NCBI RefSeq assembly: GCF_015686655.1
Contig: NZ_JADPMP010000002.1
Span: forward strand, 62,001-126,000
Length of the DNA stretch: 64,000 nucleotides
Source: Pontibacter sp. FD36
GTDB lineage: Bacteria > Bacteroidota > Bacteroidia > Cytophagales > Hymenobacteraceae
Reading direction: 5' to 3'
Shown: positions 9,709 through 18,714 of the stretch, in pieces
How the letters are laid out: every line of letters starts with the position of its first letter
Numbering within the stretch: the stretch's first letter is position 1
Made by a program: the position numbers and the translations under genes
Notes under the pieces: generated by a model
The model's database searches: none
The model's input: the letters and a program-made list of their open reading frames with translations, nothing else
Told to the model about the DNA's origin: nothing

Positions 9709-9747
9709 TGGAAGTATGGAAGCAGCATTCCCACTTCCATACTTCCA
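9709..9747. repeat. Inverted repeat made of GGAAGTA-type units
   Basis: TGGAAGTATGGAAG (9709-9722) and its exact complement (9734-9747) form a perfect 14-bp stem with an 11-nt loop. Each arm is itself a short direct repeat of GGAAG. It sits between two converging genes (9584 and 9765) and is one of several hairpins of this style in the element. Confidence 0.75.
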
Positions 9748-9764
9748 CTTCCGTTATAAAAGTT

Positions 9765-10088
9765 CTACTGTTCAGCACCGTTCAAAGACACCAGTTCCAC
9801 TTCCACTGTATAGCTGTAGAGAAAGTGTATCGCAGTATCAAACATTACTGTTGTGTCAAACACAGTTACTTTTAAATCCAGGTTATCTAAATGCTGAGGT
9901 TCTTTACATTGGTCAAGCGTTGAAAGCACTTCTGTTACGAGGTCTTTTTTTGCGCACAATACGCAGCATCGTGTGAATATTTTAGGCTCTGTTCTGAATG
10001 TTAGCTGATATGTTGCTATTTGATTTTTGTACTCATATACTTCACCTTCTAATAGGATTTCACCTTTAAGCTTTTCATTTATTTCCAT
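9765..10088 (-). CDS. Hypothetical element protein
   Basis: A 107-aa protein, family unknown. The minus-strand reading is preferred over overlapping plus-strand frames because AGGAG stands about 8 nt before the ATG and because an upstream motif (10101-10120) recurs before another element gene. The middle contains FTRCCVLCAKKD, a Cys cluster, but no full metal-binding motif. The protein is beta-rich in appearance, without membrane segments. It is divergently arranged with the gene at 10207. Confidence 0.6.
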   Translation of the reverse strand: MEINEKLKGEILLEGEVYEYKNQIATYQLTFRTEPKIFTRCCVLCAKKDLVTEVLSTLDQCKEPQHLDNLDLKVTVFDTTVMFDTAIHFLYSYTVEVELVSLNGAEQ

Positions 10089-10100
10089 CTGTTTACTCCT

Positions 10101-10120
10101 GATTGTTTAAAGTATATATC
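10101..10120 (-). promoter_or_regulatory. GATATATAC motif upstream of the 10088 gene
   Basis: On the minus strand this reads GATATATACTTTAAACAATC, about 13 nt before the start codon. The first 15 bases recur exactly before the gene starting at 19428. A candidate promoter or operator of the element; function is inferred. Confidence 0.45.
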
Positions 10121-10173
10121 AAGTAGATGGGTTCTCAGAGAAACTTTGATTTGTGATGAATATAAGAGGTTAT

Positions 10174-10190
10174 GATATATACCTTTAAAT
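10174..10190 (+). promoter_or_regulatory. GATATATAC motif upstream of the 10207 gene
   Basis: GATATATACCTTTAAAT lies 16 nt before the start codon at 10207, facing the partner motif at 10101-10120 in the divergent intergenic space. It is the same motif family as at 19431-19450 and 19495-19511. Confidence 0.45.
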
Positions 10191-10206
10191 TAGAATAGAA
10201 GACATT

Positions 10207-10431
10207 ATGCCCAAATTTAGCGAAGAAGAAGTAGAGAAATACCTGGATGATTTCTTCCACTCACTACCAGACAATCAAAAGTACCAGCAAAGAGAAGTTG
10301 GTGCTGTTTATTTTGCGCTGCTGGACGACCAGTTTAGACAAGAGATTGCAGAGCAGATGGAAGACGTTAAACAAATACTGAAGCAAGCGGAAGAGTTTAT
10401 AACTCTAAAAATCCAAGGGAATAAGATTTAA
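10207..10431 (+). CDS. Small hypothetical element protein
   Basis: A 74-aa acidic, mostly helical protein (MPKFSEEEVEKYLDDFF at the N-terminus, then EQMEDVKQILKQAEEF). There is no recognised domain. The start is supported by the GATATATAC-type motif just upstream. It converges with the gene at 10434-11111, the two stops lying 3 nt apart. Confidence 0.6.
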   Translation: MPKFSEEEVEKYLDDFFHSLPDNQKYQQREVGAVYFALLDDQFRQEIAEQMEDVKQILKQAEEFITLKIQGNKI

Positions 10432-10433
10432 AA

Positions 10434-11111
10434 TTACTTTGAAAAAAGTGTTTTGACAACTGTTACTCCCTGACTTAATTTCTTTTCGTTGATTAAGCTG
10501 ATAAAATCTCTTTTGTTAGAAGTTATTAATCTATTTATTAACTCAATTTTTCTAACGTCATAGATAGCAGAAACATCTGATGCTGTGTATCTGCATAGAA
10601 GATTGCCATGTGTAGCAAAATCATCTGATAAACAGTTGTGTAGCTTTCTTCCCCTAATCTTTCTGTCTTCATCTTCAGTGACTATAACCGCTCTGGCATA
10701 TTTTGATATAGTTTCAGCTATGGCGTCTGGCTTATCTTTTATTATCTGTACAATCAAGTTTATCGGCATTGAATGCTCATGCCTAAGACTCTTGAAGCGG
10801 CTCGGGAAGTCAAACAGCTTCTTTTCGAGATAAAGTAGTATGGCAGCTTCCGACCAGTATGGCTGACCAACATATTTATTCGAAGAGCCTTCATCAGAGT
10901 ACTCAGTAGCATTCCATATAAACTGCCTAAGCAGCTTGTTTAATGTCTTATTGAGTTTTTCATCCCCATTATTACCTATTTCTATCAATGGTTTCAGCAA
11001 CTTGGCAATTCTCGCCTGTTCTTCGGCATTGAATGCTACATCGTCTTTCAAGGTAGACAATGGCGTGGATTCCTTTAATGTTTGTTTGATGTTGGGGATG
11101 AATTTACTCAT
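10434..11111 (-). CDS. Hypothetical element protein
   Basis: A 225-aa soluble protein that I do not recognise. It is helix-rich with many charged residues. A segment around residues 148-165 (EDEDRKIRGRKLHNCLSDD) is the most distinctive part. No signal peptide or membrane helix is present. It is divergent from the restriction-modification operon with a 150-bp spacer. Its position beside the hsd genes could mean a regulatory or accessory role, but nothing in the sequence shows it. Confidence 0.65.
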   Translation of the reverse strand: MSKFIPNIKQTLKESTPLSTLKDDVAFNAEEQARIAKLLKPLIEIGNNGDEKLNKTLNKLLRQFIWNATEYSDEGSSNKYVGQPYWSEAAILLYLEKKLFDFPSRFKSLRHEHSMPINLIVQIIKDKPDAIAETISKYARAVIVTEDEDRKIRGRKLHNCLSDDFATHGNLLCRYTASDVSAIYDVRKIELINRLITSNKRDFISLINEKKLSQGVTVVKTLFSK

Positions 11112-11261
11112 AAGTTGTAAAGTGTTGTACCTCTCTGCTTTGAAAGTCTAAACACAGAATTATTGTCCTGCCACCCACAATATCCCAAATTTCATTTAAT
11201 ATTCTAAATCTTATATTTTATCTTGTGAGACAAAGACAAGCGAGATTAAGAATAACAAATC

Positions 11262-12980
11262 ATGATAAATTTTAGAGAGTACGCCAACTTCATCTGGTCG
11301 GTGGCTGATTTGCTACGTGGAGACTACAAGCAGGCGGAGTATGGCAAAGTGATTCTGCCATTCACCATTTTGAGGAGACTGGACTGTGTGCTGGATAAGA
11401 CCAAGCCGAATGTGCTGAGCAGATACGAGTCGTTAAAGCACTCGAACATCCAGAATATTGACCCTATCCTCAATACTGAGGCTGGTCTTAGTTTCCATAA
11501 TCGCAGCAAGTATGATTTTGAAAAGCTGATAGCTGACCCGAACAACCTGGCGGCTAACCTACGAAATTACATCAACGGCTTCTCCGAGGGCGCACGGGAG
11601 ATAATGGAGTACTTCAAGTTCGAAGAGCAGGTGAACCGACTGGAAGAAGCTGACCTGCTGTTTCTGGTGGTGAAGCGTTTCCAGGAGATAAATTTGCACC
11701 CGAGCAAAATCAGCAGCATGGAGATGGGCTACATCTTCGAAGAGTTGATTCGAAAGTTCGCTGAAATCTCGAACGAAACCGCAGGGGAGCATTTCACCCC
11801 TCGTGAGGTTATCAAACTGATGGTGAATCTGCTGTTCCTGAATGATAGGCAAATCCTAACACAGGAAGGTATCGTGAAGACCTTGTACGATGTATGCGCA
11901 GGTACAGGCGGTATGTTATCGGTGGCAGAAGAATACCTGAAAGAACTTAACCCGAAGGCGAGGTTGGAAGTGTTCGGTCAGGAGTTAAACCCTGAGTCCT
12001 ATGCCATCTGCCGAGCCGACATGCTCATTAAAAGCCAGAACCCGACCAACATCAAATTTGGTAACTCGCTGTCTAACGATGGGCTTGATAATCATCATTT
12101 TGATTATTGTCTCACCAATCCACCTTTTGGTGTGGAATGGAAAAAAGCTGAAAAGGTAGTTAAAGACGAACACCAGAAGAAAGGTTTTGGTGGTCGCTTT
12201 GGTGCTGGTCTGCCACGTATTTCGGATGGCTCCTTGCTGTTCCTGCAACACTTGGTCAGCAAGATGAAGCAGAATGAAGAAGGAAGCCGCATTGGTATCG
12301 TGTTCAACGGTTCTCCGCTGTTCTCGGGTAGTGCTGGCTCTGGCGAGTCCGAAATCCGCAAATGGATTATCGAGAATGACATGCTCGAAGCTATCATTGC
12401 GCTTCCAGACCAGTTGTTCTACAACACAGGTATCTACACTTACATCTGGATGCTCACTAACCGCAAGACAAAAGAGCGTAAGGGCAAGGTGCAGCTTATT
12501 AATGCTGTTGATTTCTCCGAGAAAATGTCAAAGAGCCTTGGCAACAAGCGCAACGAGATTAGCCCTAAACAGATTGAAAATATCACCAAAATATACGGTG
12601 AGTTCGTAGCTGATGACTACTGCAAGATATTCAACAACGAAGATTTCGGGTACAGTCGAATCACAATTGAAAGACCGCTGCGTGACGAGAACGGCAAGAT
12701 TATAACCGACAAGAAAGGAAATCCGAAAGCGGATGCATCGCTGCGTGACAACGAGAACGTGCCTTTAACAGAGGATATAGAAGCTTATTTTGAGCGTGAG
12801 GTGCTTCCGCATGTACCAGACGCCTGGATAGACCATAGCAAAACCAAAGTGGGCTATGAAATCAACTTTACCAAGTACTTCTACCAGTACAAGCCTCTGC
12901 GCTCACTGGACGAAATACGTGCCGACATCATGAAGTTGGAAGAAGAGGTGTATGACGAGGTAGCTAATGTTATTTCTTAA
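11262..12980 (+). CDS. hsdM: Type I restriction-modification system, DNA methyltransferase subunit M
   Basis: A 572-aa HsdM. The N-terminal HsdM_N-like part is followed by GEHFTPREV (175-183), then the SAM-binding motif I DVCAGTGG (210-217) and the catalytic NPPF (about 286-289) of N6-adenine methyltransferases. It is first in a plus-strand operon M-S-R, with hsdS starting 11 nt after its stop. It should methylate adenine in the bipartite site set by HsdS and form the M2S core of the complex. All motifs are intact and no frameshift is seen. Confidence 0.95.
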   Translation: MINFREYANFIWSVADLLRGDYKQAEYGKVILPFTILRRLDCVLDKTKPNVLSRYESLKHSNIQNIDPILNTEAGLSFHNRSKYDFEKLIADPNNLAANLRNYINGFSEGAREIMEYFKFEEQVNRLEEADLLFLVVKRFQEINLHPSKISSMEMGYIFEELIRKFAEISNETAGEHFTPREVIKLMVNLLFLNDRQILTQEGIVKTLYDVCAGTGGMLSVAEEYLKELNPKARLEVFGQELNPESYAICRADMLIKSQNPTNIKFGNSLSNDGLDNHHFDYCLTNPPFGVEWKKAEKVVKDEHQKKGFGGRFGAGLPRISDGSLLFLQHLVSKMKQNEEGSRIGIVFNGSPLFSGSAGSGESEIRKWIIENDMLEAIIALPDQLFYNTGIYTYIWMLTNRKTKERKGKVQLINAVDFSEKMSKSLGNKRNEISPKQIENITKIYGEFVADDYCKIFNNEDFGYSRITIERPLRDENGKIITDKKGNPKADASLRDNENVPLTEDIEAYFEREVLPHVPDAWIDHSKTKVGYEINFTKYFYQYKPLRSLDEIRADIMKLEEEVYDEVANVIS

Positions 12981-12991
12981 ACCAGAGTAAT

Positions 12992-14362
12992 ATGATGAAG
13001 AGATACGATAGCTATAAGGACTCTGGTGTAGAGTGGATTGGAGAGGTGCCAGAGCATTGGGGGCAGCAGAAATTAAAGTATGTAGCAAGAGTTCAACCAA
13101 GTAATGTAGATAAGAAATCTTACGATAACGAACAGCCTACTCTTCTTTGTAATTATGTAGATGTTTATAAAAATGAATTCATAGTTGCAGACATGAACTT
13201 CATGGAAGCGACTGCTACACCAGATGAAATAAAGAAGTTTAGGGTTGACGAAGGAGATGTATTAGTAACAAAAGACTCAGAATCCGCAGATGATATAGCT
13301 GTTCCTGCTTATGTGAAAGAAAGTTTAGAAGGAGTTACGTGCGGATACCATTTAACCCAAATAAAACCAGATAAAAAGAATTTGTTGGGAGGATATCTTT
13401 TCCGATTGTTACAAACGCCAAGATATAACAACCAGTTTAAGGTCTTTGCAAATGGCGTTACAAGGTATGGATTAAGTATTTACTACTTTGAGAATGCAGT
13501 GATTCCTTTACCATCTGTTGATGAACAGAAAGTCATTGCTAATTTCTTAGACGACAAAACCTTCCAAATCGATATCCTAATCCAGAAGAAGCAGCAGATG
13601 ATTGCTTTGCTGGAAGAGGAAAAGACAGCGGTTATCAACGAGGTTGTTACCAAAGGTCTGAACCCTGATGTTCCGATGAAAGAAAGTGGCATCGAGTGGT
13701 TGGGTGTGGTGCCAGCGCATTGGGAGGTGAAGAAACTGAAGTATCTGGTAAAAGACCGTTTAATGTACGGTGCAAATGAATCTGCAGAACTTGAAGACAG
13801 GAGCCTACCAAGGTACATTAGGATTACCGATTTCGGGAACAATGGTAGATTGAGAGAAGAAACATTTAAATCTTTGCCACAAGAAGTTGCAGAGAATTAC
13901 CTGCTATCAGAAAGCGATATTCTTTTCGCAAGAAGCGGTGCTACTGTTGGAAAGACATTTCAATTCAAGGGTTTTGAAGGTATAGCTTGTTTTGCTGGCT
14001 ACTTAATTAAGGCTAAACCAGATACAGATAAGATTCTGTCTGATTTGCTGTACTTCTATACAAAGTCAGCAGCATATGAAGCTTGGAAGGATAGCATATT
14101 TATTCAGGCTACTATCCAAAACATAGGAGCAGATAAGTATAACCAACTAATGGTTCCAGTACCTCCAATGACTGAACAGGATGAAATTGTAAGTTTTATA
14201 ACAAAGCTGAATAACAATACTGAAAGGTTAAATACGAGAATACAACAAGAAATAGACCTTCTTCAAGAATATCGCACAGCCCTTATCTCCGAAGCGGTAA
14301 CGGGCAAGATAGACGTGCGAGATTACCAACCAGAACCCATCATTTCCACAGCGTTAGCATAA
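12992..14362 (+). CDS. hsdS: Type I restriction-modification system, specificity subunit S
   Basis: A 456-aa HsdS with the usual two-fold architecture. Each half begins with a related segment (SGVEWIGEVPEHW near residue 10 and SGIEWLGVVPAHW near residue 231), and each target-recognition domain is followed by a helical spacer (IDILIQKKQQMIALLEEEK and NTRIQQEIDLLQEYRTALI). The two recognition domains differ, so the site should be asymmetric and bipartite. The start is one of two adjacent ATG codons (12992 or 12995). No inverted repeats or second hsdS suggesting shuffling were found nearby. Confidence 0.94.
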   Translation: MMKRYDSYKDSGVEWIGEVPEHWGQQKLKYVARVQPSNVDKKSYDNEQPTLLCNYVDVYKNEFIVADMNFMEATATPDEIKKFRVDEGDVLVTKDSESADDIAVPAYVKESLEGVTCGYHLTQIKPDKKNLLGGYLFRLLQTPRYNNQFKVFANGVTRYGLSIYYFENAVIPLPSVDEQKVIANFLDDKTFQIDILIQKKQQMIALLEEEKTAVINEVVTKGLNPDVPMKESGIEWLGVVPAHWEVKKLKYLVKDRLMYGANESAELEDRSLPRYIRITDFGNNGRLREETFKSLPQEVAENYLLSESDILFARSGATVGKTFQFKGFEGIACFAGYLIKAKPDTDKILSDLLYFYTKSAAYEAWKDSIFIQATIQNIGADKYNQLMVPVPPMTEQDEIVSFITKLNNNTERLNTRIQQEIDLLQEYRTALISEAVTGKIDVRDYQPEPIISTALA

Positions 14363-14375
14363 CCACAGACCAGCT

Positions 14376-17351
14376 ATGGCAACAGGCATACACACCGAGC
14401 AGACCTTCGAAGAAGCCATCGAAGACTTCCTGATAGAAGAAGGTGGTTACACCAAAGGCGACAGGCACAACTTCAACAAAGACCTGGCTCTTGACGAGTC
14501 GGTAGTCCTATCTTTCCTGCAAACTACGCAGCCCAAAGAATGGGCGAAGCTGAGCCAGATGCACGGTGCGGAAATGGAGAAGAAGCTGCTCCAACGACTA
14601 TATAAGGAGCTGGAACTACGGGGAACGCTGGATGTGCTGCGCAACGGCATCACCGATTTGGGTGTGAAGTTCAGGATGGCATACTTCAAGCCCGAGAGCA
14701 GCCTGAATCCTGAGGCAGAAGCACTGTATGACCTGAACCAGCTAACGGTAACACGGCAGGTGAAGTACAGCAACCACAACGAGAACTCGCTTGACCTGGT
14801 GCTGAGCGTAAACGGTCTGCCTGTGGCTACGGCTGAACTCAAAAACCAATTCACTAACCAAACGGTGGAGCATGCAAAGCACCAGTACATGCATGACCGT
14901 GACCCGAAGGAACTGCTGTTTCAGGGGAAGAGGCGTGCGCTGGTGCATTTTGCCGTTGATAAGGACGAAGCATACATGACCACGAAACTGGATGGCAAAA
15001 GCACACGCTTCCTTCCATTTAACTTAGGCTATAATAATGGAGCTGGAAATCCGCATAATCCTGATGGTTATAAAACCGCCTATCTATGGGAAGAGGTATG
15101 GAGGAAGGATAGCTGGATGGACATACTTGGCAAGTTTGTTCACTTACAAATAGAAGAGTTCGAGAATAACGGCAAGAAGTATAAAAAGGAAACAATCATC
15201 TTCCCACGCTACCACCAGTTGGATGTGGTGCGCAAAGTAGCCAAACATGCAAGGGAGCATGGCGCAGGCAAGAACTACCTGATACAGCACTCAGCTGGCT
15301 CAGGCAAGTCTAATTCCATCGCATGGCTTGCCTACCGACTATCCAGCTTACACAACACCAACGATGAAAGGGTATTTGACTCTGTGATTGTAATTACAGA
15401 CCGCAAGGTACTTGACCAGCAGTTGCAGAACACTATCTTCCAGTTCGAGCATAAGCAGGGCGTGGTGCAGAAGATAGACAAGAACTCGGCTCAGTTGGCG
15501 GATGCGCTCAACGCTGGCTCCAACATCATCATCACGACCTTACAGAAGTTTCCTTTCATACTGGACAAGGTGGCTGAACTGCCAGCCCGCAGGTATGCCA
15601 TCATACAGGACGAGGCGCATAGTTCAGCGCACGGTGAATCATCCAAGAAGATAAAAGAGATACTGGCAGCAAAGTCATTGGAAGAAGCGGAGAAAAGCGA
15701 AGACGACACAGACGATGATAACGATGCCGAGGATGCTATCCGCAAATCCATGCTGGCTCGTGGCATGCAGCCGAACCTCAGCTTCTTTGCCTTTACCGCT
15801 ACACCAAAGGAGAAGACACTGAAAGTTTTCGGTCAGGTGGATGTTGATGGTAAACCGAAGCCTTTCCACCTCTACTCGATGCGACAGGCGATACAGGAGG
15901 GCTTTATCCATGACGTGCTAAAGAACTACACTACATACAAGACTTTCTTCCAGCTTACCAAAGCCATAGAGGACGACCCTGCCCTGAACAAGAAGAAAGC
16001 GAACAAAGCAATTGGCAAGTACGTGTCGCTGCACCCTCATAATCTGGCTCAGAAGTCCGAGATAATGATAGAACATTTCCGCCAGGTGACGAGCAAGAAG
16101 ATAGGTGGCTTAGCCAAGGCGATGGTAGTAACAGGCTCACGTCTTCATGCAGTTCGCTACTACATGGAGTTCCAACGCTACATTAAAGACAAGGGCTATA
16201 CAGATATCAAAGCACTGGTGGCGTTTTCGGGAAAGGTGCTGGACAACGGCAGCGAGTACACCGAAGAGCAGTTAACAGGATTTAAGGAAAAGGAACTACC
16301 AGAGAAATTCAATACCACCGACTATCAGGTTCTGCTGGTGGCGGATAAGTACCAGACAGGTTTCGACCAGCCGTTGCTGCATACCATGTACGTGGACAAG
16401 AAGCTGTCGGGCGTAAAAGCGGTCCAGACCCTATCAAGACTGAACAGAACCGCCAAAGGCAAGGAAGATACATTCGTGCTGGACTTTGCCAACGAGCAGG
16501 ACGATATCCTCAACTCGTTCCAGCCCTACTACGAACTGACTACGGTAGACACGCCTACAGACCCGAACCTACTCTCTGACCTGAAATACAAGTTAGAGTC
16601 AGCGCAGATAATCTGGAAGTCCGAAGTGGATGCCTTCTGCGAGGTATACTTCAAGTCAACCGATAGGGTAAACGCCAAACTACAGAAAAAGCTGGATGCT
16701 GCCATTGACCCTGCCGTGCAGCGTTTCAAGTGCATGCCAAACGAAGAAGAGAAGGAAGATTTCAAGCACACGCTTATCACTTACATTCGACTGTATTCGT
16801 TCCTGACGCAGATTATGCCTTTTCACGACATGGAAATGGAGAAGTTGTTTGCCTACGGTAGACTGCTGTACAACAAACTACCACGAGAAAGAGGTGGCGG
16901 TAACATCCATCTGGATGACGAGGTTGCGTTGGAATATTACCGAATCCAGAAGATAAGCGAAGGAAGTATCGTGCTGGAAGAGCAAGGTGAATACGGATTA
17001 ACGGGTACTACCCAAGCTGGTATGCGTGGCGGAAAGGAAGAGCAAGCGCAGCTATCGGAAATCATCAAGGTGCTGAACGATAGGTTTGGTACGGACTTCA
17101 CCGAAGCGGATAAGCTATTCTTCGACCAGATAGAAGCTGAATTGATGCAGGATGAGGAACTGTCTCTACAAGCCAGAAGCAACTCAATGGAGAACTTCAA
17201 GTACGGCTTCGAAGACAGGTTTTTAACCAAGGTTATCCAGCGTATGGAGTTGAACCAAGATATCTTCACCAAGATTATGGACAACGATGAGTTCTCCCAA
17301 CTGGTGAAAAACTGGATGCTCAAGAAAGTCTATAAGAAGCTGAATGAGTAA
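14376..17351 (+). CDS. hsdR: Type I restriction-modification system, endonuclease/translocase subunit R
   Basis: A 991-aa HsdR. The N-terminal nuclease has PD-(D/E)xK residues D140 and E154-x-K156 (ATAELKNQ). The SF2 translocase follows with Walker A SAGSGKS (306-312), DEAH box QDEAH (411-415), motif III FTATP, and later LLVADKYQTGFDQP and QTLSRLNR. The C-terminal helical part contacts the methyltransferase in known complexes. It starts 13 nt after hsdS and looks complete and active. A strongly acidic stretch (EDDTDDDNDAEDA) after the DEAH box is unusual but in frame. Confidence 0.95.
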   Translation: MATGIHTEQTFEEAIEDFLIEEGGYTKGDRHNFNKDLALDESVVLSFLQTTQPKEWAKLSQMHGAEMEKKLLQRLYKELELRGTLDVLRNGITDLGVKFRMAYFKPESSLNPEAEALYDLNQLTVTRQVKYSNHNENSLDLVLSVNGLPVATAELKNQFTNQTVEHAKHQYMHDRDPKELLFQGKRRALVHFAVDKDEAYMTTKLDGKSTRFLPFNLGYNNGAGNPHNPDGYKTAYLWEEVWRKDSWMDILGKFVHLQIEEFENNGKKYKKETIIFPRYHQLDVVRKVAKHAREHGAGKNYLIQHSAGSGKSNSIAWLAYRLSSLHNTNDERVFDSVIVITDRKVLDQQLQNTIFQFEHKQGVVQKIDKNSAQLADALNAGSNIIITTLQKFPFILDKVAELPARRYAIIQDEAHSSAHGESSKKIKEILAAKSLEEAEKSEDDTDDDNDAEDAIRKSMLARGMQPNLSFFAFTATPKEKTLKVFGQVDVDGKPKPFHLYSMRQAIQEGFIHDVLKNYTTYKTFFQLTKAIEDDPALNKKKANKAIGKYVSLHPHNLAQKSEIMIEHFRQVTSKKIGGLAKAMVVTGSRLHAVRYYMEFQRYIKDKGYTDIKALVAFSGKVLDNGSEYTEEQLTGFKEKELPEKFNTTDYQVLLVADKYQTGFDQPLLHTMYVDKKLSGVKAVQTLSRLNRTAKGKEDTFVLDFANEQDDILNSFQPYYELTTVDTPTDPNLLSDLKYKLESAQIIWKSEVDAFCEVYFKSTDRVNAKLQKKLDAAIDPAVQRFKCMPNEEEKEDFKHTLITYIRLYSFLTQIMPFHDMEMEKLFAYGRLLYNKLPRERGGGNIHLDDEVALEYYRIQKISEGSIVLEEQGEYGLTGTTQAGMRGGKEEQAQLSEIIKVLNDRFGTDFTEADKLFFDQIEAELMQDEELSLQARSNSMENFKYGFEDRFLTKVIQRMELNQDIFTKIMDNDEFSQLVKNWMLKKVYKKLNE

Positions 17352-17370
17352 CATTTATCAAGCTTAGATA

Positions 17371-18348
17371 ATGAAGCCTAAAAAAATTTGGTCCTTCAAA
17401 GAAGAGTTGCTAATCAAATCACGAGAGGCAATGCTATGTGCTGTTCAGATATTCAACAACCCAAACATGAAGTTTAAATCAGAAAGCTTCATTGTATTGT
17501 CGAACATTGCATGGATGTACCTATTACACGCTTACTACAAAGAAAAAAAAGTAGAATACAGATATCATAAAGTAGTAAATGGTAAAAGAAGGTTTGATAG
17601 AACAAAGAAAGGGGCATATAAGTGTTGGGAACTTGAGAGATGTTTAGATGACGATGCTTGCCCAATCGACCCTATTGCAAAATCTAACCTTAAATTCTTG
17701 ATAGGTCTTCGACATGAGATAGAGCATCAAATGAGCCGAAGGATAGATGATTATCTAAGTGCGAGATTCCAAGCATGTTGCTTAAACTATAACACACACA
17801 TTAAAAATTTATTTGCTGAAAGCTATGGCATTGATAAGTATCTCTCATTTTCATTGCAGTTTTCAACTATAAATGAAGACCATGCGACACAGCTTCGTCA
17901 GTTTTCAGACCTGCCAAAAAACATAGCATCATATATCAATGCATTCGATGAGTCATTATCAGATGAAGAATACAATGATATTAGGTTTTCATATAGAGTT
18001 CTATATGTACCTAAGTTAGTAAATCATAAAGGGCAAGCAGATAAAGTAATTGAATTTATAAAGGCAGATTCACCCGAAGCAGAGTCCTTGAACAAAGAGT
18101 ATGTAGTAATCAAAGAAAGGGAGAGAAAGAAGTATTTACCAGCAGAAGTATGGTCTCTGATGCAAAGCAAAGGGTTTCCTAAATTTGGGCAGCACCAGCA
18201 TACTATGCTATGGAAAGAACTGGATGCTAAAGCAAGTGGGAAAAATTATGGTAGCATGGTTGCTAAACATTGGTACTGGTATGACACTTGGTTAGAAGAA
18301 GTAGAACGCCATTGTAATTCTGAAGGAGACCGCTACAAAAGAGTTTAA
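17371..18348 (+). CDS. DUF3644 domain-containing protein
   Basis: A 325-aa protein 19 nt after hsdR and probably in the same operon. The N-terminal half (ELLIKSREAMLCAVQIFNNP, ESFIVLSNIAWMYLLHAYY, FLIGLRHEIEHQ) matches the DUF3644 pattern as I remember it, a helical domain often found beside restriction or other defence genes. The C-terminal part (about 220-320) contains HTMLWKELDAKASGKNYGS, which resembles an HTH-like DNA-binding segment. A role as an accessory defence factor is inferred from context only. Confidence 0.75.
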   Translation: MKPKKIWSFKEELLIKSREAMLCAVQIFNNPNMKFKSESFIVLSNIAWMYLLHAYYKEKKVEYRYHKVVNGKRRFDRTKKGAYKCWELERCLDDDACPIDPIAKSNLKFLIGLRHEIEHQMSRRIDDYLSARFQACCLNYNTHIKNLFAESYGIDKYLSFSLQFSTINEDHATQLRQFSDLPKNIASYINAFDESLSDEEYNDIRFSYRVLYVPKLVNHKGQADKVIEFIKADSPEAESLNKEYVVIKERERKKYLPAEVWSLMQSKGFPKFGQHQHTMLWKELDAKASGKNYGSMVAKHWYWYDTWLEEVERHCNSEGDRYKRV

Positions 18349-18714
18349 ATTGTAGTAAGTGTAGTAACTACAGTTTCAATCCCTTACTACAAGATATCTA
18401 TCTCTATTAGCTGTAAATGCATATTGTAGTAAGTAGTAAGTGTAGTAGTTAAATCTATAGAGATAGAAAAGTATATTTGATAGTAGGTACATGATAGATG
18501 TACATTGTATAGTTTATGAAATCTTACCTACTACACCTACTACTTACTGCCATTCATCGAAAAACCTGTTCTATTGCCTCTAAATCGGCTTTTCGATGTA
18601 GTAAGCTGAATTATATCAGCCACTACATGAAACGACACCCTACTACAATCGTGATAGTAGGGTATGATTTCAATAGGCGACTTACCTGGTAGAAGTGAAT
18701 CATGTTACTTCCCA
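18349..18714. repeat. Intergenic region packed with GTAGTA-type inverted repeats
   Basis: No coding frame is supported. TTGTAGTAAG (18350-18359) pairs with CTTACTACAA (18383-18392). AGTAAGTAGTAAGTGTAGTAG (starting near 18428) pairs with a copy near 18530-18549 with one mismatch over 21 bases. TCTATCTCTAT near 18398 pairs with ATAGAGATAGA near 18458. ATCGAAAA pairs with TTTTCGAT around 18557-18597. ACCCTACTA pairs with TAGTAGGGT around 18637-18663. The whole could be a multi-branched terminator, a structured RNA or a replication origin. It separates the convergent hsd operon and the gene ending at 18715. Confidence 0.65.

Noticed and set aside
9651..9976. Two plus-strand frames opposite the 9765-10088 gene
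   Set aside because: They overlap the hairpin at 9709-9747, lack ribosome-binding context and have no plausible protein features; the minus strand has AGGAG and a shared upstream motif.
12274..12609. An open frame of 111 codons inside hsdM on the same strand
   Set aside because: It lies wholly within hsdM, whose frame carries all methyltransferase motifs; the alternative product has low-complexity Ser/Thr/Leu sequence and no start context.
12992..14362. Phase-variable hsdS shuffled by the serine recombinase
   Set aside because: Only one hsdS gene is present and no inverted copies of its recognition domains lie nearby; the repeated EWxG segments are the normal internal duplication of HsdS.
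18349..18714. Possible CRISPR array because of repeated GTAGTAAG words
   Set aside because: The words are irregularly spaced, short, and in both orientations; there are no spacers of constant length and no cas genes.
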